From: Iris pallida
Lineage: Eukaryota; Streptophyta; Magnoliopsida; Asparagales; Iridaceae
Length of the DNA: 64,000 nt
Assembly (NCBI GenBank): GCA_029216955.1
Contig: JANAVB010015600.1
Span: 40,216,048-40,280,047 of the forward strand
Direction: 5' to 3'
Every line of letters begins with the position of its first letter. Position 1 is the first letter of the stretch. The notes below the pieces were generated by a model. It was not told the origin of the DNA and searched no databases. It saw only the letters and a program-made list of their open reading frames with translations. The translations under genes and the position numbers were made by a program. This document shows positions 11,398 to 22,570 of this stretch, piece after piece.

Positions 11398-11737
11398 TGT
11401 TTTTGTTATGCTATGTCTGTGTTTACAGTGTGTGTGAAGTGCAGTGTTCGAACCATCGACAGTTTCGCTTACTGTTCTATGTTTTATCTTGGATAGAAAG
11501 AGCAACAGTTCAGGGTGCACTTCTCAGAGCTCCTCTTCACGTCCTTCACCTTCTCGGGATCCTTTACGACGTCACGAGAAAGTGAAGGATGTGAACATGA
11601 AGCTCGCAGAAGTACACCCTGAACTGTTGCTCTTTCTGTCCAAGATAAAACATACAACAGTAATCGAAACTATCGATGGTTCCGAATACTGCATTTCACA
11701 TACACTGTAAACACAGACACACATCATCACAAAAATA
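11398..11737. repeat. long imperfect palindrome (foldback) inside the CACTA, gene-derived arms
   Basis: Left arm about 11398-11556 pairs with right arm about 11575-11737, around a short loop at 11557-11574. Shared words include GTCTGTGTTTACAGTG, TGTTTTATCTTGGA, AGAAAGAGCAACAGTTCAGG and TTCACCTTCTCG with a few mismatches. Arms are about 160 bases. The right arm reads HPELLLFLSKIKHTTVIE on the plus strand and the left arm reads HPELLLFLSKIKHRTVSE on the minus strand, so the palindrome is an inverted duplication of a coding fragment. I recall this motif from plant NO VEIN-like/sacsin-like ATPase proteins; that identity is tentative. It lies just downstream of the TNPA-like gene. Confidence 0.85.
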
Positions 11738-11739
11738 CA

Positions 11740-11989
11740 CATTATATTTTTAAAATTTGGGCAGCACCTTCTTTGTATATCAGATCATCGCTTATAATCC
11801 AGCGTAGGTATATTTGTCATCCCCGTCGCAGATATCATCATAACAATCTACAACCAATACATGAATAACAGTCTCCCATCATAAAAGTCTACAACCAGTA
11901 CAAGTCTCACAACCAAAAATGTCTCACAAACAGAGAAGCAAGTGTATCACTAACATATGATAAAAAAACAAATAAAATTACAAAAGACC
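11740..11989. other. no gene recognised; CACTA internal sequence
   Basis: AT-rich sequence between the foldback and the TNPA-like gene, probably its 3' untranslated region. It contains short reiterations of CACAACCA and AGTCTACAACCA-like words. Confidence 0.4.
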
Positions 11990-13870
11990 CCGACTGCGCA
12001 TCTGTGATAAAATGATGTCGTACTGCTCCTGTGTGAGATGTGCAACGTCCGGAGGCAGTGGAACGTCTGAATCTGTGCCGTCGATGGATCGGAGGACGTA
12101 TCTGCTCCAGCTCTCACGGTCGGTCACCATGCGCAGCAAGGGTACGCACCATCCTTTGAGTACTCTCCTCAAGAGAAGTATGTAGCTGGGTGAGTGAGGC
12201 AGTCACGGTCCTCTGCGATCCCTCCAGCTTGACCTGTCTACGCTCTATGCACTCCATAAACTTGGTGAGCGTGTGCAAGCTGCCAGCTGTAGCCTCCTGC
12301 AGACTCCTCAGCTTCTGTATAGTATATACTGTGCTCGACCGCATCAAATCGTCCGATGATCATCGGATCGTCGCTCTGTAGTATGGTGATCAGAACTCTG
12401 CTGCTGCAACTCGCGATGTAGCTCGTTGATCTGACAACCAATATCCTGAGCTCGTGATGACGCCTGCAAAGCTGGAGACTGCCCACTGACAGAGGGGGGA
12501 ACCATAGGATCCCGTACCGTAGTATGTACCCTTCTGAAGACCACCAACGACGGTCATCCAGAGGTCGTCCGGTGATGGAGCTGTAGGCGGCTGGAAGAAA
12601 GTACCATCCCCTCCTCTGCTGGCGTACTAGAAGCAGCAGCCGCCTCCTATTGTAGCCGAAGATACTCGGCCTAGAATATTGTTTAATAACATCTAAGTGT
12701 TTGCTAAAGTCTATATTGATATCTATTTTCCTGTTTCCTAAATTATAGTAAATTAATATAAAGAATAGAACGTACATATGTTTGCGTCGTCCTCTCGTCA
12801 ATAAACTCCCTAGCCCTCCGATGGGTGACCAGGAAGACAATCACCATGTTGGGGTCCTCATCCTTTTTTTCCTGTTAAAATATATTATCTATTATTAGTA
12901 TTAAACATTCTATCCAACTATATATAAAATAATATCCGGTAAAGGAAAAGTACCAGACGACGAAAATGCTCCGTCATAGGAATGGAGCCACCACACCACT
13001 TACTGGCACTCGACCGTGCCACCTTGGCCTTCTCAGACCGCTCCTGGTACTTGGCCTCGCCGAATCTAGCCTTCATCGCAGTCCACTGCTCTGGCGTGAT
13101 CCAACCATGGATCAGCTTTTCGGAGCGATCACGAGACTTCTAGTCGTGGATTGCATCACGGATGAGCTTGCCTGCGACGGCAGAAAATTGGGCCTCGATC
13201 TTCACCGCTAGGTGTGGTGGATAGAAATAGGTCCTCTACAAGAAGTAAAATAGAAAGAGTTGTATAATATACATAAATGATTATTAAAATTTAAAAATAA
13301 ACAAATTTTTTACCTTGAAGTAGGCCAACAAAAAGGCCTTCCAATCTGCGGGAGCATCTGAATAGTTAATCCAAGGCCCACCATAGTTCTGTCTCAGAAA
13401 TAACCCCAACTGTCTCTGTATTGCAGGAGGTCGATATCTATACACTAATAAATTTCATGAATAATATGTACATATAATCATTTGATAAATATATATTAAC
13501 TAATTAACTTACTTCGTAGGCCCGTCCGTCCAAATCTCTATACGCGTCTCGTCCGGGGAAGCACATGGAGGGCGCTCTCACCTCCTACCTGACCAGGATC
13601 AGTCTGATTGCCGTCCTCTATATGCTCGGCGTCAGCTCTCTCCATGGAGCCGTCGGCAGAAGGAATGCTAGACGTGGGAGGAATGCTGGACGCGGGAGGA
13701 ATGTTGGACACGAAGGAGGAGTCGCCAACCTGCTGGAACTGCCCTGTCCCGATAATGGACCGAAACAGAACGGTACACTAGCGTACTCGGAGATGAGGAT
13801 GAGGGTACAGAATCTACCTTCCCAACCTGACGCACATGGGACTGCCTAACAGAATATCCTCGCATCGTCC
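11990..13870 (-). pseudogene. TNPA/Ptta-like En/Spm accessory transposase (Transposase_24 type), multi-exon
   Basis: Minus-strand coding segments, separated by AT-rich introns, are at 13870-13510, 13440-13315, 13230-12960, about 12890-12770 and 12560-11990. The middle reads LIHGWITPEQWTAMKARFGE, then AKVARSSASKWCGGS and later IVFLVTHRRAREFIDERT. This is the Ptta/En/Spm plant transposase pattern of a W.......R...K followed by a GG/H.GGS motif and FxxTH. The C-terminal part is rich in Q, E and S (ELHRELQQQ, KLRSLQEATAG, TQLHTSLEES) and likely forms a coiled coil. TNPA-type proteins bind subterminal repeats. Exon joins are not resolved, and stops in the naive frames leave function uncertain. Confidence 0.65.
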
Positions 13871-14049
13871 TCCTAGTCTAGTCATACCTTATAAAACATA
13901 TGACAATAAATAAATATACATATTTACGTGATAGACATCACAGATTTTTAAAAAAATATATAGTCACAAAAGTGTCACTAAAGTGTCAAATATGATTATA
14001 AAACAAACGTACAGATTTAGTCCTCTTCTAAAAATTCATCTTGTTCAGT

Positions 14050-17000
14050 TAGCTCATCTTTTTCTTCTTCTCTTCTTCTTTTTTCTCTCTCTTCTTCTTC
14101 TTCTCTTCTTCTTCTTCTTCTTCTTCTTCTCTTCTTCTTCTTCTTCTTCTTCTCTCTTCCTCCTCTACATATTCACTTTCATCAACATCTTCCTCTTCAG
14201 ATAATTCAACTTCTTCTACACAATTAGATGTGTAATGAGGAACTTCCGTCGTGTCCACTTCTATAATATTTGTTATAAGAGGTAGTTCATCCTCTTGATA
14301 AGCTATATCGTCAACCTCAAAGGTATTTCTAGTTTTGGTCTTGCATACTGTCCACCAGTTCGACCTTGTTTTTCCGTTTAGGATAACTTGTGAAGTACAC
14401 GAGCTGAGCCTGACTTGATAGGACAAATAGTTCATAAGGTTGATATCGACGCCGATAGTTTATATCCACAAGACCGTACTTGTCTACTTTTCAACCTTGA
14501 CCTTCAATCGGATCGAACCAATCACACCTGAATAAAACAATCTTAGCAGGCTCTATTCCATAACTATATGTCAGCTCCACAATCTCCCGTAGGACGCTAT
14601 AGAAATTATGCCCGTATCAACATTTTTGTAGTTCGAAGATCTGATACACAAACAACTATTTTTGATGGAATCGAGATCCATAAAGTTGTCTCTGATCGGG
14701 CAAGTTGTTGACTTGAACCTAAACCCATTCACACAGTAGCTTGGCCATATTTTTGCAATAAATTGGTCCCTTGGCTAGCGTTCTAATAGACTAATTCTCA
14801 AGTCTTGCGTATGGACGATCGACCTAAATACCACGAAAAAAAAATTAAGCTCATTCTCAAGTGCATATACAGAAAGGTACTTACAGAGTTCTCAAGTCTT
14901 ACATATGCACTCAACCATGATGGAAACAATGTTTCATTTCTTGTTCTAGTTCTTATTCTGTTATGTGTGGCCTACCTGACCTCACATCATCATTAAATAT
15001 GTTGAAAACAACATCATTCAATTAATGTAATAGTATAATAATCATACTATTAAAATATATAGATGTATTAATTACTTACCCCTCCGGCTTCTCTACTTCA
15101 TCCTCGTCGCAGTTGAGAAATATATACACCTGAGCAGCCCTTAGCTCATCATCGTTCAGATATCTCTTCTTCATTTTACCCGATGGCTTTCCTGGAACAT
15201 TGAATACCTTCAGTATTGTATCATTACATTCTTGATCTCCGTCATCATTTCTGGAAGCTCTCGTTCTATTAGTTGCAACATGAGGCTTGAAATACATCAA
15301 ATAAAAGTTTGTAATCTTCTCGAGAACATAGGCTTCACAATAGAACCCTCGACCCGTGCCTTATTTTTCACCATTCTTTTTAGGTGATTCAAATATCGCT
15401 CGAACAGGTACATCCATCGATATTCGACAGGTCCACCAATACGGGCCTCATAGAAAAGATGAATCGGCAAATGCTCCATAGAATCGAAGAATCCAGGAGG
15501 AAACACCCTCTCTACTTGCACATTGTTACCGCAATGTCCTTCTCTTACTTTTCTAGACGATCAATGAGCAATTTCTTAGAACAAAGATCCCTGAAGAATA
15601 TCTAAGCTCCGTCAATGGATCAAACTACCTGCGGTAAGAATTCCCGAAATGCAATCAAAATTAACCTCTCCATGAATACGTGACAATCGTGGCTCTTCAT
15701 ATCCGTCAATTTATTTTCCTTCGGATCGACACATCTTCTCAGATTTGACACATATCCGTCTAAAAATTTTAGGCCCTGGATCCACCGACAAAGCCTCACT
15801 TTATCCTTCTTTTCCAGTGAGAAAATTGACTTCGGCAGGAACTATTTTCTATTCTTCTCTATCAAATGCAACGCAGGGTGTTTGCATATTTCTTCTAAGT
15901 TCAACCTGGCCTTGGGATTGTCTTTCGTTTTTCCTTTTACGTCCATCACAGTATTAATTATGTTATCAAACATATTCTTCTCAATATGCATGACATCAAG
16001 ATTATGTCTGATCAGATTGGTACTCCAATATGGCAGATCCCAGAATATGTTCCTCTTTGTCCAGTTATGATCTCTACCAAATCCATCGCACTTGTACCCA
16101 GTTGTAGGATCTTCGATAGCACTTAGAAAATCTCTAACCTCCTCCCATATCGTGGCTTCGCACCACCTTGGCGATGGATCACCTTTCTCTACAACGCTAG
16201 CACGGAATGCATTTCTGTTCCTTCTGAACGGATGATCTTTTGGCAAAAATTGTCGATGACAATCAAAGAAGCATGGTTTTCCTCCGTGTTTCAAACGAAA
16301 GCCTTAGTACGGTTCATGCAATACGGACATGAAAGACGGCCATGAGAAACATCGTAGTCGTTGATGGTCCACATAAGGGTTGCCTTCATCTGAAAATTCT
16401 GCTTCCTGGAAACATCGTACGTGTTAGCGCCTACTTCCCATAGCTGATTCAACTCATCTATCAAAGGCTGTAAGTACACATCAATGTTCCTCTTGGGATT
16501 GTTCGTACCAGGAATTATAACGGTTAGAAATATGTACTGAGTCTTAATGCACATCCAAGGCGGTAGGTTATACGGAGTGACAATCACAGGCCAGCACGAA
16601 TACTGGGATCCCGAAAGACCAAAAGGAGTAAACCGTCAGAAGATAGCTCCAACCTGACACTACGCAGATCTGAAGCAAAATCAGGATACACTCGATCAAA
16701 GTGCTTCTACGCTTCTCCATCTGATGGGTGATCCAACACTCCTTCAATCTGTTCTCGCATGTGCCAACTCATATTTTTGGCTGTCTCTTTCACCATAAAT
16801 AATCTTTGCAACTGCAGTATTAATGGCAAGTAGTGCATTGAATCGGTCGATCTTCTTGTATCGGTAGACCTTCCTGTACTAGTTGTCTTATAGCGATCAG
16901 CACCACAAATCTGCTCACATCTGCGTCCTTATCGTCTTTGTACTACAGCATGCACCCATTGCGACAAGAATCGATTTTCTCATATCCCATCCAGAGCGAT

Positions 17001-17713
17001 CTCACCATCCTCTTAGACCGGAAGAAGTCTATAGGTAACTTAGCACCCGTCGGCAAGATCTCTATAATCAACTCCAATACTGGGTTGTAGCATTCTTGCG
17101 ACATATTAAAATCTGACTTAATGCTCAACATCTTGTAACCACCTCCAACGGTGAATGATCCTCACAACTAGGATACAATGGAGTCCTTGCATTCTCCAGC
17201 AACTCTATGAACTTTGCAGCATCGACATTGGGTGCCTCCTCAGCTGCATCATGAACGAAACTAGGCCTCACAGCGTCGAAAATCATGTTCACGCACCCGT
17301 CGTCGTATGCATGATTATCTGAAAAAAATTAGGTCCGCATGCATATACGGCTCAACATAAGGCTCCGGCTCTGATGCTAAAGACACAAGTTCTCCATGTG
17401 CGGTCCACTGATATTAATTAGGCGTGAAACCCCTCGAGTATAAATGATATGTCACTTCCACTTCTGGATAATATTTCACGTTATGATATTTTACACACGG
17501 ACACTTAATTTTGGTGTCGTCCATATACTGAGAAAACACCTTAGGAAACTGCAGGAACTGCTCCACTCCCGCTATGTATTCATCCTGCACACCACACATA
17601 TCATCAGGACGACGATTGTAGATCCATAAATGATTCCGCAAGTAGTAATTCATATCCATTTGGAAATAATTCTGCAAAGATGGACACACATGTCCACCGT
17701 AGTAACTAGTCAA
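14050..17713 (-). pseudogene. TNP2-like CACTA transposase (Transposase-associated, Transposase_21, DUF4218, DUF4216), broken
   Basis: From the start at 17713 the order is a transposase-associated domain with CPCVKYHN and YHLYSRGF (17560-17420). Then come LSIKSDFNMSQECYN and GYEKIDSCRNGCML (17130-16945), TPYNLPPWMCIK and LTVIIPGTNNPKRN (16580-16500), then KQNFQMKATLMWTINDY and LSCPYC. HNLDVMHIEKNMFDN (about 15990) follows, then DUF4218 with FPPGFFDSMEHLPIHLFYEA (15500-15440). DUF4216 (about 14600-14330) comes next and the protein ends in an E/R/K-rich tail encoded by a CTT microsatellite. This is the full TNP2 layout. Several stops and frameshifts are present, so no single frame is complete. 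Confidence 0.9.
14055..14165. repeat. (CTT)n microsatellite at the TNP2 3' end
   Basis: About 110 bases of CTT/CTC repeats. On the minus strand they encode runs of Glu, Arg and Lys at the C-terminus of the TNP2-like protein. Confidence 0.9.
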
Positions 17714-17891
17714 ACTGGATGAAGTTGAGTTGACTAAGTCAATACCTTGTCAAACTAGTCAAACTGGGTGAAGTTGACTAAGTCTAGGCAATTATCCTTC
17801 ACTAGACATAGACATGGAACAAATACCGATATTTACAGTGTCCGAACTTTCTGGTGTATATTACAGTAGAGAGACATGGTAACCGTGTGCA

Positions 17892-18272
17892 GGGTGCAAC
17901 TCGGGCGGGTTGGGTAGGGCTTGAGGTCAACCCGAGCCCAACCAGATGAATCATAAGCCTAACCCGAGCCCAAGCCCGGCCCGACCTCGGGTTCAACATA
18001 TGAAGCCCAAGACCAAGCCCGGAGGATCGGGTTGAACTCAGATTGGGTCGGGTCCATCGGGTTTATCGGGCTCAAATATAATATTTGAAATAATTTTAAA
18101 CAAAAGTAATATTAAACACAACCAAATAGCAATCAAGTATTGGTCATTACAAAAACAAACTGAAATAAGATTCAGGATAATGAGTTGAAGAGTTTGTGTG
18201 AGAATTTAGATTTAAACTTTTTATTTAAGAAGTATGAAACTATATATATTTTTTTTTTTAAATATATATATA

Positions 18273-18364
<92 letters not shown>

Positions 18365-18544
18365 AGTCAGGTTTTGGGTTCGTCAGGTAACCTGACACAT
18401 GAACCCGAGTCCAACCCGATTGTTGATCGGGTTCAAATATTTTAACCCAAATCCAAGCCCAAACCCGAGTATCTTCAACCCTAACCGAACCCATTAACGA
18501 GTTTATCTGATTGGGTTCGGGTTTAGCCTGCCCAAGTTGCACCC
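17892..18544. mobile_element. hAT-like MITE nested in the CACTA
   Basis: The left end GGGTGCAACTCGGGCGGGTT matches the reverse complement of the right end, GGGTGCAACTTGGGCAGGCT. The inner part has repeated CCCGAGCCCAA / TTGGGTTCGGGT words in opposite orientations. It contains a TA microsatellite and no coding capacity. It lies upstream of the TNP2 start, so it may sit in the promoter or 5' leader of the transposase gene. I cannot fix the target duplication, so the superfamily is inferred from the terminus style. Confidence 0.7.
18280..18362. repeat. (TA)n microsatellite
   Basis: About 80 bases of TA within the nested MITE. Confidence 0.95.
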
Positions 18545-18555
18545 ATAACCTTGTG

Positions 18556-18672
18556 TCCATGTGTCCGTGTGTGTGTGTATGTCCGTGTGTCCGTGTGTCC
18601 GTATGTGTGTCCTGTGTCAGTGTGTGTGTGTGTCTGTGTATGTGTGTGTGTGTGTCCGTGTGTGTGTGTCCG
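18556..18672. repeat. TG-rich microsatellite (GTGTCCGTGTGT)
   Basis: Alternating GTGTGT and GTCCGTGT units over about 115 bases. It is followed at 18676-18860 by a G-rich stretch with repeated GTCGCCGGGGG words. Confidence 0.9.
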
Positions 18673-18675
18673 TGG

Positions 18676-18862
18676 GAGAGGAGGAAGAGGAGGGAGAGGA
18701 GTTTGGTTAGGGTTTACCTGAGAAGGAGGAGGAGGAGCTCGATGGGGGGGTAGGGGTCGCCGGGGGGGAGGGAGTCGCCGGGAGGGAAGGGGTCGCCAGG
18801 GGGAGGGAGTCGCAGGGGGGGTAGAGGGTCGCCGGGGGTCGAGGGGTCGCCTGGGGGGATCG
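18676..18862. repeat. G-rich stretch with reiterated GGGGTCGCCGGGGGG
   Basis: At least six runs of five or more G on the plus strand, spaced by TCGCC or AGTCGC. The minus strand encodes a Pro/Ala/Thr/Ser-rich frame that is compositional. It lies in the CACTA 5' region, upstream of TNP2. Confidence 0.75.
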
Positions 18863-18919
18863 AGAGAAAATTTTAGAAATTTTCGAGTGAGGGGGAAAAA
18901 GGAAACAGCGTGCCCTAAG

Positions 18920-19095
18920 TAAAAACTTTAGCGACATCAAGAGGAGACGTCGCTAAACGTCACCAACTAGTGTCGTATAGCGACGACATTTTAGGACGTC
19001 GCCAACTAGTGTCGTATAGCGACGACATTTTAGGACGTCGCTAATATGCAAAATTTTGGCGACGTCCTTTGTCGGCGTCGCTAATTTGTCATATT
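18920..19095. repeat. CACTA right subterminal repeats, with a 39-bp tandem duplication
   Basis: Contains many GCGACG/CGTCGC motifs. A unit with AACTAGTGTCGTATAGCGAC and then GACATTTTAGGACGTCG occurs twice in tandem (about 18963-19040, period 39). Confidence 0.85.
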
Positions 19096-20054
19096 TTAGT
19101 AGTGGCAGTGGCGCAAAGGCACATACAGCATGAAGACAAGCAATCGACCATAGCACACGGCCATGCAATTGGCGCACAACACGCGAAGATGCACACGGAA
19201 GATGCGCGTGGAAGATCGCATGGGCGAGTGGCACTACAGCGTGAAGCGCGTACACGGAAACAACGTGACAGCGCGAAGCGCGTGCCAAGAGGGTCGTCAT
19301 CCTTGCCAGCGGCAAGCTTTTGGCCATAGAGTTTTGGAGACTTCTAATGTCTATAACTTTGACTACAGGACACGAAAGCGGGTGAAATAAAAGTCAAAAT
19401 TGAATGAAATCAAATTCTCTACAACATGAAACCTCTATTTTTTGAAAACCACCAAGTTTGATAGATCAAAACTATAAAAATCTGTAAACCCTAGTTTTAG
19501 AAACTTAGATCTACATAAAAACAGCCATTAAATCAAAAATGTCAAGTACTAAACATGTGGAGAATGGGGAAAGGAACGATCTAGACTAATAATATCAAAG
19601 AAAAAACTAAGAAATGAAAATGCAAGAAATATCTTCATTTGAGCAAGGTGTACTTGCCTAAAACTGGTTGAGGGAATTAATGGGGTTAATGAGAGAGAGA
19701 GAGAGGAAGAGAATATTTATAGTAAGGGTGGGTTGGTTCATAATTAAACCCTAATCCTATCATGCCCTAACCATGTGACTAATATGACATGTTTATGCTA
19801 CATGCTACAATTAATAAATTAATCAATTAAATAAAACCCTAATCACAAAACGGTCCAAAAATTCTATCATCGAAGTAGTGACCCATGCCTACAACCAAAC
19901 AAGGACAAGGGGTGGCACACTACTCTGCGACGAGATACTATTCTATGTCGTGACCAGGTGCAAAATAAAGGATCACAGGTACATATGTACAGATACCAGA
20001 TACCATATACAGAAAACATGTAGCAAATACGTATATCAGAAATGGGGAGTGACA

Positions 20055-20784
20055 TTTTTCCATGTCAAAAATTACTTGTGTCTGCTTTTGGCTTCCTGTG
20101 ATTTTGACATTTTGTTTTGTTTGTTTTTTTCGGTTCTTTCCAGTCTCTTTGGTTTGAGGGAATGATTATCGTTTCCGCATCTTATTTCCAACAGATTTTA
20201 GCTATTTGACAATATTTTTGGTAGTAATCGGATCGTTGGTTTAGTGATCGACATTTTCTTGTATGGGTGAATAAGGCTTAAATAGAAAGCTTATAAAACT
20301 TTTATAGATATTTAGTTGTTCCAATACAATTTTGTATACAAAAAATAATGATTTATATATAAGATGGCTAGTCCATTTCCTTTACCAAATCCATGTTTTT
20401 AGACCTACTACTTGGTCAATTTATCTATACAATTCTAGTTTGATCAATTAACATGCATCTGTTGAATGTTCTAGTCATAAAACTAGACCTAATAATTAAG
20501 GTCACAATCATATAAACTTTAGGTGCCCATAATTGTGCACATGGCTTGCTCCCTACTCCACTTTGCGCTTCCATTCGATGACCAGCAAGAGGATTGACGA
20601 AAGAGAGCTTTAATATTCATATGCAAAGAGAATCTCATAATAAATATTTCATTTTAATAGGAGTAATAGAAGCACAAAGAATCAAATAATTATTAATACA
20701 ACAGGGAAATGTATTAGATAATTTTTTAAACCCACATTAATTGACAATCAATCTAGAGGTTGCAAAGTTTTCAAGAGCAAGTTG

Positions 20785-20787
<3 letters not shown>
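20055..20787. other. no gene recognised
   Basis: AT-rich sequence left of the gypsy LTR boundary. No coding region, termini or repeats that I can support. Confidence 0.5.
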
Positions 20788-20844
<57 letters not shown>

Positions 20845-21417
20845 ATATATATATATTTAATATATATATTATATATATATAGATATATATATATATATAT
20901 TATTATAATATATTATATAATATATTATTATATATATTAATATATATATAATATATATAAATATATATATATATATTATATATATTAATATAATATATAT
21001 ATAATATTAATATATATATATTAAAATATATATATATATAATATATATATATTATATATATATATATATATAATATATATATTATTATATATATATATAT
21101 ATTATATATTATATATATATTATATAATATCTATATATATATATATATATATTAATAATATTATATATATTCTATATATAATTATATAATATAAAATATC
21201 TTATAATATATCTATATATATATATATATATAATACAATATATCTATACAAATATCTATATAAAAAAATATATATATATATTTTATATATATACAAATAT
21301 ATTATATATATATATTATATATATATATTAGATATATATTATATATATTATCTATATATATATATATATATATATATAATATCTATATATTATATATATC
21401 TATATATATATTATATA

Positions 21418-21449
<32 letters not shown>
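20788..21449. repeat. long AT-only simple-sequence tract
   Basis: About 660 bases of TA, TATAATA and TATTAATA units with only rare C or G. It abuts the 3' end of the LINE at 21450-26930, so it may have grown from the LINE tail or its AT-rich target. Confidence 0.95.
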
Positions 21450-21502
21450 GGAAAAGGTAATTCTTATTCATGCTAAGAAACTGTTATATCCCATCAGTTA
21501 AG

Positions 21503-22250
21503 GGTGAGCCCCTGTTTTCCTTAAACAATAGATATCATGCTCAATATTATACAATAGGCTTCTTTCCGATGTGTATTTGTGATAAAAAATACGAGCGTTT
21601 CGCTCCATCCAAACGTGCCAAACTGTGGCAATAGCCGTAACCGAGCCTCTGTGTACCATTCCGCTCCTCTGCTTTTCCCGCTAAGTATTTGTTCCAAGAC
21701 TTCATCTGATCCTAAGTCCCAACTGGCTTGGAAGTTGAGCTTACGTTCCCGCTCCTTCCATAATCGTCGAGAGACTTCGCAATCGAAGAACAAGTGCCTA
21801 GCAGTCTCCTCGCTATGCCAGCACATAACACAGCTTGAGTTCGTGACCTGAATACGAAACCTGTCCAGTCTATCCATGGTCAGAAGTCTCCCCTGAAATA
21901 GTTTGTAAAGGCACAACTGCATCTTCCTCGTACTTTGCTTGCACCAGACTACATCAGCCGCCACCCATAATTCATGCGCCTTCCGTGCTTGATCGTAAGC
22001 GACTTTGGAGCTGAACATGCTATTGGCGGACTCAATCCTGGTCCAGGTGACTGCTGTGAGGTTGGGCTCAATCCGCATCTTTTGTATAAGTGGCCCGAGA
22101 ATATGTGCGCGCGAAAGACCTTCAAACGACCAGCGCCCCTCATCGATAATACTAGAAACTGTGGTGCCTCTATAAGCTTCGTTTGTGACAGGTTCTTCCG
22201 CCCACCTTAACAAGTTTTTATGGAGAAGCCAGGATTGAACCACAAATCCG
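21503..22250 (-). pseudogene. LINE copy 2 zf-RVT C-terminal domain
   Basis: The main frame (22243-21521) contains WCKQSTRKMQLCLYKLFQGR, RIQVTNSSCVMCWHSEETAR and HLFFDCEVSRRLWKE. This is the zf-RVT pattern with CxxC...H....C. Near its end another frame gives TVWHVWMERNARIFYHKY, the usual C-terminal block, and a stop at about 21503, so a single-base indel near 21640 separates them. The domain is thought to bind nucleic acid. Confidence 0.85.
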
Positions 22251-22570
22251 TGTTATGTCCATCCTTGTAGACTCTCTCCAGACGCAAACTAACCGTTGTC
22301 CGATGCTTGAGCAGATGTTTAAAAGGGATTGATTCGTTGTTGTTTCCCTGATACATCCAAAAACTCTCCCCCTTCAAGTACCTGCTATGCATCTACGAGG
22401 ACCACATGGAGTCCCTTTGGAGGAATTTCTATACCAATTTCCAGCCCGCCATTGTCATATTGTACATATAGATCGTAACCCGACTCCACCTTCTTTCTTT
22501 GGTCTATATAGATCCTGCCAAGAGATGGTGTGTATGCCCCCTCGTCATATAAATGTAGAACCCATCTTTT

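Larger units (their letters stand above)
10917..19104 (-). mobile_element. CACTA (En/Spm) DNA transposon, autonomous type, 8.2 kb
   Basis: The left end is TACTACTAAAATAAGGCAAA and the right end, reverse complemented, is CACTACTAAAATATGACAAA. Both continue ATTAGCGACG, so the terminal inverted repeats are of the CACTA type. The first base of the left end is T instead of C. Subterminal regions (10935-11370 and 18920-19095) are full of TAGCGACG/CGTCGCTA motifs. Inside, on the minus strand, lie a TNP2-like transposase (17713-14050) and a TNPA/Ptta-like gene (13870-11990). It sits inside the gypsy LTR and itself contains a hAT-like MITE, giving three nested layers. Confidence 0.93.
8900..20054 (-). 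mobile_element. Ty3/gypsy 5' LTR (about 2.9 kb), split by a CACTA insertion
   Basis: On the minus strand the LTR opens at 20054 with TGTCACTCCCCATTTCTG, close to the TGTCACGCCCC start typical of Tekay-type LTRs. A minus-strand TATA-like TACTATAAATATTC lies near 19710. The sequence runs to 19105, is interrupted by a CACTA element, and resumes at 10916 with the same GCACAxxGxACGAAGGCAC style of low-complexity repeats. It continues to about 8900 before gag. The inner LTR end is approximate. The other LTR is not in the window. Confidence 0.65.
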
